Of a stretch of DNA of 64,000 bases, positions 40,876 to 53,125 are shown piece after piece. This DNA is from Actinomucor elegans. Its lineage: Eukaryota > Mucoromycota > Mucoromycetes > Mucorales > Mucoraceae. The position numbers and the translations under genes were made by a program. The notes under the pieces were generated by a model, which saw only the letters and a program-made list of their open reading frames with translations, did no database searches and was not told where the DNA came from. Numbering within the stretch: the first letter of the stretch is position 1; each line of letters begins with the position of its first letter. The stretch is from contig JAMSLZ010000007.1 in the NCBI GenBank assembly GCA_026027325.1, positions 806,001 through 870,000 of the forward strand. The letters run 5' to 3'.

Positions 40876-41040
40876 CATTTTTGCAAGATCTACCTTCCAA
40901 AGAGGCCAATACTGTTTTTATTGAGAAATAAAAAATATATCCAAAATGGAGATCTATACATGTTTGTTCACGCATGAATATATATTTATAGAGATATTAA
41001 CTTAGGAATAATCGGTCCATCTAGGCCAATCGATAATCTG
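38605..41040 (+). mobile_element. Candidate piggyBac-type transposon with imperfect inverted ends
   Basis: The transposase ORF is bracketed by a left arm 38605-38635 and a right arm 41007-41040. Read inward, both begin CAGATTA. Their inner parts, TTTGGGCCGATTATT on the left and GATGGACCGATTATT on the right, match at 12 of 15 positions. The middle of the arms differs by about three bases in length. I see no obvious target-site duplication and no TTAA directly outside, so the exact ends are uncertain. A run of about 28 A (40841-40868) lies between the ORF and the right arm. Confidence 0.5.
38799..40772 (+). CDS. PiggyBac-like (DDE_Tnp_1_7) transposase, intact ORF
   Basis: One uninterrupted 657-residue ORF from MPPANPNLDVNVEISVSKRF. 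The core follows the piggyBac/PGBD order: a helical region (WADVTYPEYMMWIALLTVMT, YMPMKRFNDIMRMHVF), the first catalytic Asp in LIIDETINQW (Asp279), the second in IIADSWFGSP (Asp362) and a candidate third in ESVDIVNN (Asp499), aligned with the GVDxxD motif of known elements; the second Asp of that motif is Asn here. TERWEMRFLGFILDICETNAF corresponds to the block after it. The C-terminus has a Cys/His-rich zinc-binding region (CQMC, CSC, MCKTCHYVH) as in piggyBac. It should catalyse cut-and-paste transposition. There is no frameshift or stop, so it is either recently active or domesticated. Confidence 0.88.
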   Translation: MPPANPNLDVNVEISVSKRFITNTEVRNILQDMYDWNSPGLSFKGRTVARATVRDRDGYEVILDDVPDYRLKLSAGCMKYLSSNDNISINSEHDAFTGDESEEEIDLTASNGWTTGEVYVDSRLDAADGYVFDKSRFNMDNFLTSTPFDYFLYFLPTDHFKIIVDNINTYARSVGSTWADVTYPEYMMWIALLTVMTVIQHSDRKAYWHLGTSYFKVSINFTKYMPMKRFNDIMRMHVFEVPSKEKQVNDPLYQIRATLDAFNDHLKDRLTPGKYLIIDETINQWLDIGMPNLKKSPHKLHLTGQEFKSLVDCHTNAIVRLDTVSNPRPKEYDNDFGMRNSLATAKRLVMPWFSSGRTIIADSWFGSPDMVSMLNGLGLYSIMHLTKRKCWSRGIPSIDVFDQAEEAHDSYYTIRKTCENGRNIFVCAYRDLNNVKAFISSCSTTRLKNYRSVEESSGETGILCRPQVVEEYETHKSKPKNNNAKNKHFILAFPLESVDIVNNCRSNLISYHDVVSTERWEMRFLGFILDICETNAFNCYKVFAKEGDRIVHNVFKDHMAYSMLKYCERLACSNIVTIPCTPVSLRSNTVHMYISMKQENTNKRRRLVCQMCRNRGVHGTRVEKRCSCDPTTPMCKTCHYVHLREVFQSQTYLNNSL

Positions 41041-41316
41041 TTTTTGAGATGTACAGTATATCCATTGTATTTTAGTTAATTACAAGGCTTTGGTACAACA
41101 TGCAACACTTCATTCTAAGTATTTTACATTACCCAGCTAATTTACATCAAATGTTGGATTTGATTAACAGAGCATATTCAGGAGGGATTATTACACCTAT
41201 TGCGGCCATTATTTTGTTGAGACACAATATATATTTTACGAATTAACAGATGGCACTATATTACATGCCATTCATATAAAGTAAATCGTTAATAGATTTC
41301 TGAACATATTCCAATC

Positions 41317-41395
41317 AGATGTCGGGTCTAGCGGGGGGGGGGGAAGGTCTAATTAGCATTACGTGCTCAAAATGAGTTGCTGTGCCTATTATTTC
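41317..41395 (+). repeat. Dispersed repeat copy interrupted by G tract
   Basis: CAGATGTCGGGTCTAGC is followed by a run of ten G and then GTGCTCAAAATGAGTTGCTG and TGCCTATTATT, matching the right half of the family. Confidence 0.5.
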
Positions 41396-43287
41396 AGTAC
41401 ACTATCCGTCTAATTATATGTTGATGCGAGCTAGAGCGGAAAAAAAATGAACTGTTGTACTCCTACTCCTGTTTTGAAATATCCCCTTTATTACACAACG
41501 TGGACCCTAAAGTATTAAAGTATCTACAACTACCATTACAGATCAATGTAGTAGCAACTCATTACCTCTGATTTTGCTAACAAGGTACGCTATTTTAATC
41601 GTTATCAGTGGTCATTGGGGCTGTTGATAATCTATGATAACTATTAAATTGAGGCTAGTTAACAACAATGCCCATAAAATATACATTTTGGGCCTTGACA
41701 AAGTCTACAAAGAATGAGATTCATGCGTGATCAAGAATCCATGGATCTTAGATACAGGAATCGAAAAATTTACACGTGCTTGAACATCTCATTCTTCAGC
41801 ATGAACCCTTTAAAATTCAACACGCAGATTACCTTTAATGGCATTACTCTATTAGTTACCCAACCAATAATTTTTATATACCTGGTCTTGCGCATTCTAT
41901 TTTCTGTAGTAAGAACTGCCATTATGTATCTATAAATATATCCATGCGTTTAATAAACTTGATTATAATCTGGCTGGTGTAGTACTACTTCAGGCGAGAT
42001 AACATGTCGATTTATAGTAATAGGATCATAGTATTTGTGAATCTACTTCTATGGATAGCTTGCCTTGACCATTACCTAAAAGGGATACATCCATTGTATT
42101 ATGTCTAAAAAATAACTCTAATAAATCCAGAAACTCATTCTGAGCACAGACTGCTGTCTATATGTAACGTTAACCCAGGATCGACAGAGAAAGTAGACTC
42201 AATAATTAAATATTTATGCAGATTGATTTTTATTTGAGAATGCTGCTCTTTTTCGGATATTAAACGTTGATACTATTTCAAAGGGGGTTATAGGAGCTGG
42301 GGAAAAAACGAGCTGGAAGATCCCTATCAACGATACAAGGTGTTGTAGAATAGAAAAGGGTTTGTAAAAGCGCTGATATGTCCTTCTAATTGTGTAGTAT
42401 TGGGCCAATCAGCACAATTCTTATGTGCCACTTTTGAAGGTATTAAAGGTACTTTAGAGCCCTAGTTCATGAGCCAACTGTGCTTCTTGGAGCACAATGC
42501 TTATATTTGATATTTTACTTGAGATATAGAAGCTAACAAGGGCAAATTTAAGTGAGATCCAAATAATAGAACTAAACGAAATAGAACATAAATTGGTTAA
42601 TTCGCCTTTTATTAACTGTTATACCACAATTAAAAAGACACACATTTGTTCAATTCTTGAAAATATTATATTAAGCTTCTAAGGTGTTTTTAATATCTTT
42701 GAAAGCTGGTGCAAAGGTAATCCTACTGCCATTATGAGCTTTCTCGACTTTCATTAGTTATTAATTATTAAACAAGAGAATTTCAATGCACAACACATAT
42801 TATTAACCAAGCTTGTGTATAACTGAATTACTCGTGTAATGATTTCAATGTCAATAGACGGACCCTTTCGCATTTTTGATAAATACTGTTTTTCATCTTT
42901 TGGAGATATAGTTATAGCTTGATTATTTACATTTAATAAATTGGGAAAAAATATGCTCACATATCCAAAAATATGACAAACCTAATTAACCATAAGCTAT
43001 TCCTTTGACATACTTTTTTTTCACTCTTCATCACAAATAACGTAATTTTTGTAAATTTGGGCCTAAAGGTATATCCTAGTTTTTTTTTTATTATTTCTAG
43101 TCATTTTCAATAATTTGACATTTTCTCGATCGATTTCTGTTTAATATCGCATCTGATGACTATTACATTTTAAAATGAAATACCTAATTTTAAATGATTC
43201 TTATTTGATTGAAGTATCTTGATTATATTATATTTTAAGCATGTGTTTTAAATTGTAAGATTTCAAGTAGGCTTGAACTAATGATTA

Positions 43288-43372
43288 ATAAATCTTTTGA
43301 CCGATCTCGACCAAATGTTGAAATTTGTTATTAGTATTTTTCAGAATGAACTACTGTATCTATTATAATTAT
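43288..43372 (+). repeat. Dispersed repeat copy
   Basis: Contains TCTTTTGACCGATCTCGACC, AAATGTTG, TTTTCAGAATGAACTACTGT and ATCTATTATAATT. One of the best copies. Confidence 0.7.
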
Positions 43373-44049
43373 TATTTTATGTGCTGAAGTAATGCGAATG
43401 TATTGTATTCTTTATGCATTTTAGCAAATTATATGTATTCTATAGCCTCATGAATACTTACTTTAAATGATAGTCTTTAAACTAAGCAATGCGAACATCT
43501 TACATTATTCGCTTGAATAAAGTGACTAAGAATTCAAAAATAAGAATATGTTGAATTCAGTCTATCTTCTATCAAACAATGATGATTCATATCTTGATAA
43601 GTCTTCTCCATATTGAATAATACGTCTATTTCATTGGCTGGAGGGTATTGACAACTAAGTCTACTATCATGGGATCCTCGGCAGAAATCTTCAAAGTTGA
43701 AAAGAAAACTACAGATACAATACATTGTGAAAACAACTTTGCATTTAGAAAATGCACGTAATCAATGGTGCTCTATACAAGGAAGAGGCCTTCAAAAGTA
43801 TCAAGTAATCCTACAGAGCTCTATGCGACCGTAATGACATATAGTTTTCCAGTTCTGAAGGAAGACAGTGCCTTTCATTTTAGCCAGATATCAATATTAT
43901 TCAGAAGATAATACACTGTTTTAAAAAGTTGATTAGACTTATAAAAGCCAACTATTTATCTATAACACTCGTCGTAAGTGCTTTATATTTTGCTAATTCT
44001 AGAGCTCAAATTTCGCTTGGAAACTGAATTGTCGTTCATTGCAATGCAT

Positions 44050-44135
44050 GCGACCTCGGTAGATACCGGTCAACTGTTGCATCCGACGGGTAGCCTATAT
44101 TCAGAATGAACTGCTACTATATCTATGATACTTTT
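44050..44135 (+). repeat. Dispersed repeat copy
   Basis: Contains ACCGGTCAACTGTTGCATCC and ATTCAGAATGAACTGCT, then ATATCTATGATA. Confidence 0.65.
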
Positions 44136-46983
44136 ACTAGACATCAATACGTTGAAAGTATTTTATACATTTCTTAAATCAAGATCTTCTTTTGCCAATT
44201 CATTTGGTTTTTATTCTTCTACAAAAAAATAGCATCAGGTCGAGCGATACGATAATCTCAGATGTTAACTATAGAAAAACAATGTCTTGTTAGGAAAATA
44301 ATATTACAAAGCTAAAGATCTCCAAATCGAGAAGGTATTGTCACTATAGATAGTATGATCATAAGACGACAGGCTAGTGAATTGAGATATGTAAGTTTAG
44401 GTTGTTATCATACTAACACTATACTTCAATAGGCAACATGATCATCTGCATGTTATCTTCATGAATCATTGCTGAGTCAAATCGTCAAGAAAAAAAGGGC
44501 ATGTAACATCCCGTTTGCATAGAATAGTGAGCCGAGACAATCGTCTCCAAGTCCATATGCAATGCTCGGTTTGTTTTGAGTCATTTTTTTTTTTTTTTTT
44601 ACTTGAAACATTCAAACGGCGAATTTAAGAAACTGATTGAGTTACCATCACCAAACGTAAGGCTGTTAGCATAACACGAACCTTAAGGCCTGGTTGTGCA
44701 AATGCAAACTAGTAGTTTTATTTGTTTTTGCTTCGATTACAACTCTGTCAAAATCGGGTTTTCTATATCAAATTTACTACATTAATGTATCAAGGTACCG
44801 CATCTAGATATCAAAAATAGTGCATATTACAATAGACAAGATAAAATACCTGCGATAAACAATTGTTGTGTAGTTCACCTCAGATTCAGCCTGTATCACA
44901 TTCAATTGTTAAATCAGGTAAGACTCCTTTTGACAGATTCTTATTCCCGCCTTTCGTTGGCTCGTGTGCCCCATCCTTTCCGCCGCGTATTCCGGATTTG
45001 GCTCGAGGAAACACAACAGAAAAAGAATTACCAATGCGCGCATCTCTTTTAAAAAAAAACTAGTGAACATCATCTGATAAACAGCACTATCATCTTGGAG
45101 AAGGATTTTTTAAAAAAAAACTGGTTTTTTGGAAGCCTGCGCATTACGAATAAGTTATCAATTGCTTCGGAATATAAAAGTTGGTGTGCCTGGAGTGTTT
45201 ACACTATCATTTTCATATGTAAAAGCAAGCAGTCGTAGAAACAATGCTGCTGTTTTCAACAAGCAGTGCAGTGCATTCAATCAGTCATGATCAGAATAAA
45301 GCTAATCGCGATGACATGAGTTTATCGTGGATCGTCAGTGCTATGTTTAAAGCAAAGCACCGTAATCGCTAAGCCCAACAATGCCACTGATAAAGTATTT
45401 GATGTTAGCTTTCAGGAACCCCCGATATCTTACACAACAGATTGGATGTCTAAAATTACATAAATTAACAGTATGATCATATACTAAATATCTAGCATAG
45501 GGCGTTTTGATACTCTTTTGTTTACTAGATACTACAGTGACTCCAATGCTATATATCCCGTATAATTAAAAGTAGTATAGACTATCTACCTCTTCTTTTT
45601 TGCTGTGCATAAAACCGGTTTTCTTTTGTTTATGTTTATGTGACCATTGTACATGAATCGTGAGTGTATAGCGAATACACGTCATTCCCTTACAGAAGAA
45701 ATTGTGATCCTTAAGAAATATATATGCGTGTATCGATTTGCCTACATGATGGCCGCTTTGACTCTCTCTGTCAGCATCAATCGCTCGATTTGATTTTCAA
45801 GCTACATTCCTTACACGTACAGCGATCAGCTTTGTACAGCAGATATATATGTTTATATTCTTTGGAGTCCCTTTATCCCTTTACAAAAAAAAACCTGGAC
45901 TGTACAAATCAGGTTGATGTAAAAAAAAGAGCAGCTTTCAACTGAAGAAGATCTTTATAAATACCGCCACCCAAGAAACTTACGTATTCTTTCTCCTTTT
46001 TGCTTCTTTACTTTGATACAGGAGAATTGGCATATAGGAGTTAAACTTTCATGTCAAATTAAAGTATACTTTTTTATGCTAATAGAACAAACTGAGAGAC
46101 TTTATCTGTGAGGTTAAGCACTATTATGTATTTGCTATTTAGAGAGTGTAAATAGATGATCAAATGCAGTAGAGAACGATCTATGCAGTCAAGTGCCAAT
46201 GAATATCTACAGTGCAGAACAGTGGCTGCCTGGGTGGCAAAATACGAGCACAGATCTCTTAGAAGCTAATTAGGAGTGTTTCTTCTAGTTTGACCCAGAA
46301 AAAAAAAATACTTGTCCTAGAACACGTTAGGAGATCCACGTAAAGAAAGAGCGCGAGTATAACTAGGGGAAGGGATATATCGTCTTGTAAGAAGTTTACT
46401 TTATTGACAGTCAATAAAGGCAAGTGTATATTTGACAATTCATTGTTAGTTGTTGTGTAAAGCTAGAAAACAATACTATCAATAAAGCAGAAAAGCGTTA
46501 GTGTATAAACAAATGTACACAAAGAAAAAAAAAAACTACAGAAAACCGGTTTTTTCTTGGGTTATCCGCATCGCTTATTCAAAGTATTTGACTTTCTTGT
46601 ACGTTTCCTCATTAATCTGTTTCTCATATAGGTAGGGGTCATCGGTTTGCATTATAGCACGCAGGAGCTTCAAATTGAACGTTAAAAACAAAAAACAAAA
46701 AAAAAAAAAAAAAAAAAAAAAACAAAAGATACTCGCCGAGTGATACAACTGTGTGTTTCATCGGTTGATGACACTAAACAAGCTAGACGACATTATCAAT
46801 CATAGAATAAATCTATATTTTAAGTATAGGAGCAATAAATGAGCCAAGAAGGGAGTGTAGGGACTTGTATGTATAGAGTGTGTCTTTTAATCTATGTAAT
46901 AGATTGCACGTTCAAGTCTATAGCCTAGTCAAAAAGTATACTATAGCCTTCGTGTAATTTTAGGAGATAGGAGAACACGTAGG

Positions 46984-46991
46984 TATAAATA
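46984..46991 (+). promoter_or_regulatory. TATA box of the carRP-like gene
   Basis: TATAAATA lies 95 bases before the ATG at 47079 and is followed by a pyrimidine-rich leader (TTCTCTTTTCTTTCT), a typical fungal core promoter. Confidence 0.6.
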
Positions 46992-47078
46992 CTGGGCCGA
47001 AAGCCTCTTGAAATAGCTTATTAACTTCTCTTTTCTTTCTAATACTTACATACACATATACCTAATATACCTAACAAA

Positions 47079-49090
47079 ATGTCACATTTATACTATACGT
47101 TTATCGTTTCTCTGGTGACAGTTTCACTTTATAGACCTTTCATAACAAAACTCGATCAAATGAAATATATTTTATTGGGTACCGCTTCATTCTTAATACC
47201 ATTTACTGTTGATAATCATATCAGTAACCAAAGTACATTCAGCGTATCGAGAAACAGCACATCCGTGTATGCATTAGCCACACCACCATCACCAACATCA
47301 ATCTTTAACAATAGCAACAGTCACACGTGTTTGTGGGTTGATGCGATTACACTTTCTTTACTTACTGCTCTCACTGTTTCCATCTGCGGTTTATTCACCA
47401 GATGGCACTTTCCTATTACATTCATCAAACCAAATCCAAGCACTTATCTCTCTGGATTCATGCGTCATGGTATCTCAATTGCTATCATTTTATTGGCTAC
47501 TTGGAGGTAAATTGTAAATTGCTTATATCTTGTAAATGTAAATTAAACTCCCTATAGCCGATTTTCTTCTAATTATAATGTTACGTTGGCGTTAACACTT
47601 ATCGGTGCGTTCTGGTACATTTGTGGTCCTTACTTTATCAGAAGATGGAAGGCGATTACTGTCATCACCACTATCGCTTCTCTGATTAGCTTCTTTATTT
47701 GTCGCACTGCATACACTTATAGTTTGCTTTACAAGCTTCCATTGGTCGATTGCGCACTTTATGCTGCTACTTTGGTTTTGGCTTGCAGCGCATTGGATTA
47801 TTTGGACACTGTCTTGAATACTTACCCTCATTTGGTTGAGGCTGATAAGGGCAAGCAAGCTAATTTCCAAAAAGCCACCACTGTTGCCTACTGGGTTGCT
47901 ATTTTCCGTTTACTTCTATGCATGCCTTCTGAATGTGACCTGCATCCTTCCCCTGTTGAAGACCTCGAAACTGCTATTCGCTTATTAGGCCCTGCTTCTC
48001 GTTCCTGGAAAACTATGGCTGCTCTCTTCCCTACCAACTTGCGCCAAGATCTCTGTTTGCTCTATGCCTTTTTCCGTACTGCTGATGATTTGGTCGATGA
48101 TGCACCTACTCCTGCGCAATGTGAACAAAACCTGGTGACTATTCGCAAGTTCCTGCGTGATATCTACTTTCCTACTGACACATCGGCCAAGCAAGAAACC
48201 AATGGAGACTTGACCTTGCCTTCCCATATTGATTGGGATCATTATGCCACGTTGCTCCCCAACGAAGATATACTAGCTGTATTTAGAAATTTTGCTCGCA
48301 TTGCTCATTATCTTTGTCCTCGTGCCATGTCTGAACTTACTGACGCTTGGGAGCTCGACCTTCGTGGTGAGCCTGTCAAGAAGCAAAAAGACCTATTGAA
48401 CTATGCTGCTTTAATCTCTGGCACTTTTGGCGAACTCTGTACTTGTGTCATCATGTATAAAACGGGTCGTGGTAGCTGGGGCCAACAAAAGGACAATTTA
48501 GCACGAAACGATCAAGTATTGTCAAGAGCTAGAGCTACTGGACAGGTAATTACCATGAAATCAACCTTAGCCTTATATATACTCATAATCTATTATAGTG
48601 CCTTCAATTAATCAATATTGCTCGTGATATCATTGCCGATAGCTTAGTAGGCCGATGCTATGTACCTCTTCAATACATGCCCCATCCTCCACAAAGCATG
48701 TACCATCTTCTCAAAGTTGCCAGAACTCCTATGGAAGTTGGTGAACAAACGCTCAAATCCTTCTCGCTTCGTATCCTAGCACTTGCTGATCAAATTTCCG
48801 ACAAAGCGCAAAAGGGTATCGATGGTTTACCAGACGAAGTACAAGATAGTATCCGTGCTGCTTTTGAAATCTATATGGCAATTGGCCCTACTTTACGTAA
48901 CGATACCGGGTTCCCTTTGCGTGCCAAGGTTCCCAAACGTCAACAGCAATGGATCGCTTTACGCTGTATCTATGGTTTCAGAGGTCCTGTTACACGAGCC
49001 ATCTCCTCTACCTTTTATAAAGCAGTTTCGTTCTATACACATGCCTTTGCAAGTCTCTCCAACACAAGAAAAGGTCAAAATATTCATTAA
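47079..49090 (+). CDS. CarRP/CarRA-like fused lycopene cyclase-phytoene synthase homologue with degenerate cyclase half
   Basis: Three exons (47079-47506, 47558-48545, 48599-49090) join in frame to 635 residues. The N-terminal ~235 residues form a polytopic membrane region (SHLYYTFIVSLVTVSLYRPF, ALTLIGAFWYICGPYF) laid out like the R (CrtYcd) cyclase domain of Mucor CarRP, including TRWHF and a final LPLVDCALYAATLVLACSALD where the family has LPxEE. The C-terminal half is a phytoene/squalene synthase: SRSWKTMAALFP, the first aspartate motif RTADDLVDD (Asp319-Asp324) and the second NIARDIIADSLVGRCYVP (Asp482, Asp486) are intact. The enzyme half should condense two GGPP. No glutamate occurs before residue 237, so the PxEE cyclase motifs are absent. 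It may make phytoene only, or be a diverged paralogue. Confidence 0.85.
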
Positions 49091-50255
49091 TATCTCTTTT
49101 TTGTATCTATTGTACACATCTTTAGTTTTTTTTTTTAAAAAAAAAAATAGCTTTTGTTCAGCTTTTGTATTTATCTTCCATCAAGAAAAAAAAACTTTAT
49201 CCTTTTTACTTGTTATATAAAATAGCCTATCCCCATTTATCTAATTTAAAATAAATCACAACATTGAAACTAGTAATAATGAAAAAAGGGTTGGGTGATG
49301 ATGCTTTTTTACGTTAGACTGCTAGCAAAATATTAAATGGGGGTTAGGTTTTGAAGAAACCAAGACAATCATTCGATTCTCGGGCAGTCGATTAAATGAA
49401 ACATGCTCTTTCAATTGCACTAGGTTTCATGGTCGAACATCAATATAGACAGATGCTAAACGCGATATATGAAAAATCAGGAACAGTGATTTCATTGGTT
49501 GCGAAGTTGTAAGATGTTTTATACAAGTTTCAATGGTACCATCGGTGAAAATATTTAAAATAAGACTGCTTGACTAGGGTAACGCTCAATAGGGCGACAG
49601 AGACAAGATCTGGGATTTCCATAGAACAAAAGGAGTTCTTTGGAATGTTTTAGCCTTTGAATTCGTATACTCATGATGAAAGGCACTATAAAACCGATTA
49701 TATTGCTTTTTTTTTTTGTCTCTTTGAACCATATTTATTTTATCTATTGACAAAAAGAGTACCAATAAAAAGTGACAAGTGTAAAACATTTGACTGTTTT
49801 TTATGCTACGATAATATTTTTTAGTTGGAAACATAGATACGTAGGAAACTTTTTATTAGTGAATAGAGACCAACCCAATGTTACGTAGAATCTTTCTCGA
49901 GGGTCTTTGAAGCCTTACAGTCGTAATATTTCCATATCTAAGAGAGATAGCGTTTTCAAAACTCACAAAATCATTCTTTTATTTCAAGAGTATCTTTTTA
50001 CTGGAAAAGATGCTATACAGCTCCGACGATATATTGCATCTGCTTCCTGGAGCACAATTCTCTCTCAGCTTTCTATACAAAATATTGCATTCAAAAGAAA
50101 ACTGTGCTTTCTACAATTTCTATTGAACATCTATAATTCAAGTCTGTCCCAAGCGCATTGTATAGTATATTTTTTTAGTTCCTGAGGGCTATTTTTTTTA
50201 TATATATAATTAATCGCAGCTTCGAAAACTAATAATGGTGAGCACTAATCAGCTG

Positions 50256-50340
50256 AGGCGATCTTGACCGATTTCTGTCCAACGTCGCATCAAATGAATT
50301 GTTCGTGGTCAGAATGTACTACAGCATCTATTAAATATTG
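50256..50340 (+). repeat. Dispersed repeat copy
   Basis: Contains GATCTTGACCGATTTCTGTC, CAACGTCGCATCAAATGAAT and GGTCAGAATGTACTACAGCA then TCTATTAAAT. A near-complete copy. Confidence 0.7.
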
Positions 50341-53057
50341 AATTTCAATCAATACAGTATTCATATGTGTTAATTCATGGCTTTCATCCACCCATTTTTA
50401 AAAACTACCTCGGTTGCTTTTATATACTTAATATAGCTAACATGTGGAAAACATAAAGCCATCGATTTATGTTGCATAGACTATGGAAAAACTCTACCTT
50501 CATGCAAGTAAGACTATAAATCAGTTGGGTCGCTGTCATAAGCGAGGTAACTCCTTAAGATGACAGTATATAAACCGGTGTCGGCACTTTCTAAATGAGG
50601 TCATTTGTAATACTGCGATAGTATTCTTTATGTCACTGACGTTACGGCAAAAGAACAAAACTGGATTGATTTGAGAAGAAACTAAACTACTAATCAACAC
50701 CGTGCTCACTATTGTACACTTTAATATATCAGTCAGAACAAAACCGGCTGCAAAAAGTTGGATTGTTCTAGATATAACATTCGAGGTTTAAAGTTATATC
50801 TCCTCTTTCGAAGAGTCTGTCTAGATAAATATGGATCCAAACAAACCACATCGTTTAATGACTCGTCAAATTTAGTAACCAGTACTACTACTGCTACGAT
50901 AATGCAAGGCACTGTACCAACGGAGGCCTTCTTAACTATTCTTTTTCTGTACGGGATACACGCTGAAGAAGTGGACCCAAAGTTTTAATAAAGCATCATG
51001 CTGCTATTGATACTATAAGCACTTTATTTATTTTTTATATCCTACATAAAGACTGTTTGTCAATAGAGCATGAACACGCGCTATTGGTTGATTTGTAGTG
51101 ACATCCAAATATTCGCATCATTTTCTTTTTTAAACAAAGATCACTTTTTACAAAAATTTTACATCCGCCTTCATACAAAAAAAAAAGCTGGTATCTTTTG
51201 TTTAGGAGCTCTTTTACCTAAGAAAAAAAATGGCGTATCAGGTTTTATCATCACGCTCTTGTCTATATCCCTTCGATCATTCGTTGTCAAATTCATATAT
51301 CTTGTGTTAGATATTTATAGATGACATTCTCTTAAAACAAGTTCAAATAAGCTAGGTTTTATATTCTTGTGGTAATCAATAATTCTGGCTTCTGAATTCT
51401 TCAAGCATTCAGAACACCTTTCATTTGATTTCTTCAAAATACAGATAGTTACTTTCATTAGCTGTTGGCTATTAAATACCTTAATGCATTGAAATTATAA
51501 ACCACCTTCTGCTATAACAGAGAAGCGATACAAAGCAACGACTTCCTGAGGAATTATGGAAATCAACATGCGCTTTCTAATAAAATAACTGTTATAACCA
51601 TTTATAACCTTTATCAAGCTGTAAAAATTAATATGTATAGAATAGGCAAGCAGAAAATGCGGTGAATGAATTAGCGATTCTTGCTCATGCACCAAGACCG
51701 TTCAAAAAAATCATTCAATGGTAGATTCAACAATAATCCATTGTGCTATACAGGGAAAATAAAGAATATTTTGTGATTTTTCCGATGAATTAGCTGTTAT
51801 GGCCCTATAATATCAATGCAAGATACTAGAGATTGATATAAACGAAATGTCTGGTATATTAATCGGGGATAGAAATATAGAGCTCAGGTACTAATTGAAA
51901 CCATATTAATCCTGTTTCAGCTCAACAATGAAATGATACATCTTGATTAATTTTGGAAACCTATAGAAAAATATAAGCTTAGCTTAATAGTTCAGTGGCG
52001 TAGTTTTATATTTCCAATGGCAGTGTTAGAGATCGTTAAAGAGGAATCGGGCGGAGACTAAATGGAGACAAGTAGAGTTCTGAGCCATGATGCTCTATTG
52101 AGATCAAGCAATCACATTCTAGTTCAGTAATGAAACAAGAAACTTTGATAATTAACACGCAAACATTAGGAAGATGTGTGCATACATTATCGACTAAATT
52201 AACTTAAATAGTGATATATTGGTAACAATGGATGCTATCCCAAAAGAAGTCTGAGATCAATTGGGAAAATGAAACTTTGGGAGGTAGTGTAGTTTCAAAA
52301 TCGAGAACTGGATAATGAAAGATATTTTGATGACTTCTGGGCAAATTATAGAATAAAAACAATATCCTATTTACAATGAACTAACCCTACGGATTCTGAA
52401 GAGTTAGATAGATTTATTATGCAATGGCTTGGGCTATCACTATGTGACCCGGGTGTTTCTTAAGAAGATAATTTTCTGTCCAAGAGAAGAAAAAAAAAAA
52501 AAAAAAAAAGGAACCGTTTTTACTATGTCAAAGCTTGTTTCAATCAATTATGTAAGTGGATTTATTCCAGTACTCAACGAGCTTTGATTCTTTTAACAAA
52601 AAGATGCACGCGTTGGTAAATGCGGACAGGTGCTTGTTAATTTTGGTGAAAGCACTTTATTGGACAGACATACGCTGTGAAACGAATGGATTATAGGTGC
52701 ACACATGAGACAAAATGATATAAATAACATTTTTACTGGATACGGAGCTCGGAATAGTATTTACTGTTGAAATAGACGCGTATTCTCACCGCGAATTGCC
52801 ACTTCCTACGGCTATTAAATCACTACTTGAACAGACAAGTATTTTTTTTCTCGGCATTGACTCAGTAGACGCATTTCAAAGATAGCCATATTCTATATAT
52901 ACCCAACAGAATAAGTCAGCTTATGTTTTCCTTGTGCTGCCTTGTCAATTGTAGGCAAAGAACGTTATTGGTGTAGCACTCACCCTTGCGTTTTCTTCCT
53001 TTTGTATATTATTTAATCTCCCTTTAAAGTGAATTGTGTTGGTGCTTCTCCTATAAG

Positions 53058-53065
53058 TATAAATA
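53058..53065 (+). promoter_or_regulatory. TATA box of the secreted-protein gene
   Basis: TATAAATA lies 68 bases upstream of the ATG at 53126, followed by a CT-rich leader (TTTCCTTTTTCCCTCTTTTT). Confidence 0.6.
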
Positions 53066-53125
53066 CTCTTTGTTTCCTTTTTCCCTCTTTTTAACGCCTT
53101 TTCTCAATCTCTTTGTTGAATAATA

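Larger units (their letters stand above)
40773..47078. other. 6.3 kb without a recognisable gene
   Basis: The longest empty stretch. It contains four forward dispersed-repeat copies (about 41317-41395, 43129-43160, 43288-43372 and 44050-44135), a partial one near 42131, a G10 tract (41332-41341), T and A homopolymers (44584-44601, 46698-46722), and short frames near 44863 and 45724 without family features. No minus-strand carB-like phytoene desaturase is found upstream of the carRP-like gene. Confidence 0.6.
49091..53125. other. 4 kb without a recognisable gene
   Basis: AT-rich sequence with a perfect T11/A11 palindrome just after the carRP-like gene (49126-49147), a forward dispersed repeat (about 50256-50340), and an A run at 52492-52509. 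Short frames near 50758 and 51070 show no family features. Confidence 0.55.

Noticed and set aside
41332..41341. Run of ten G as a possible quadruplex
   Set aside because: A single G tract without further G runs nearby cannot form an intramolecular quadruplex; it may be slippage within a repeat copy.
44863..45063. 66-codon ORF in locally GC-richer sequence
   Set aside because: No start context, domain or splice partners; probably chance in a decayed region.
46905..46930. Possible tRNA T-arm (GTTCAAGTC) near 46910
   Set aside because: No matching acceptor stem, D-arm or anticodon arm could be built around it.
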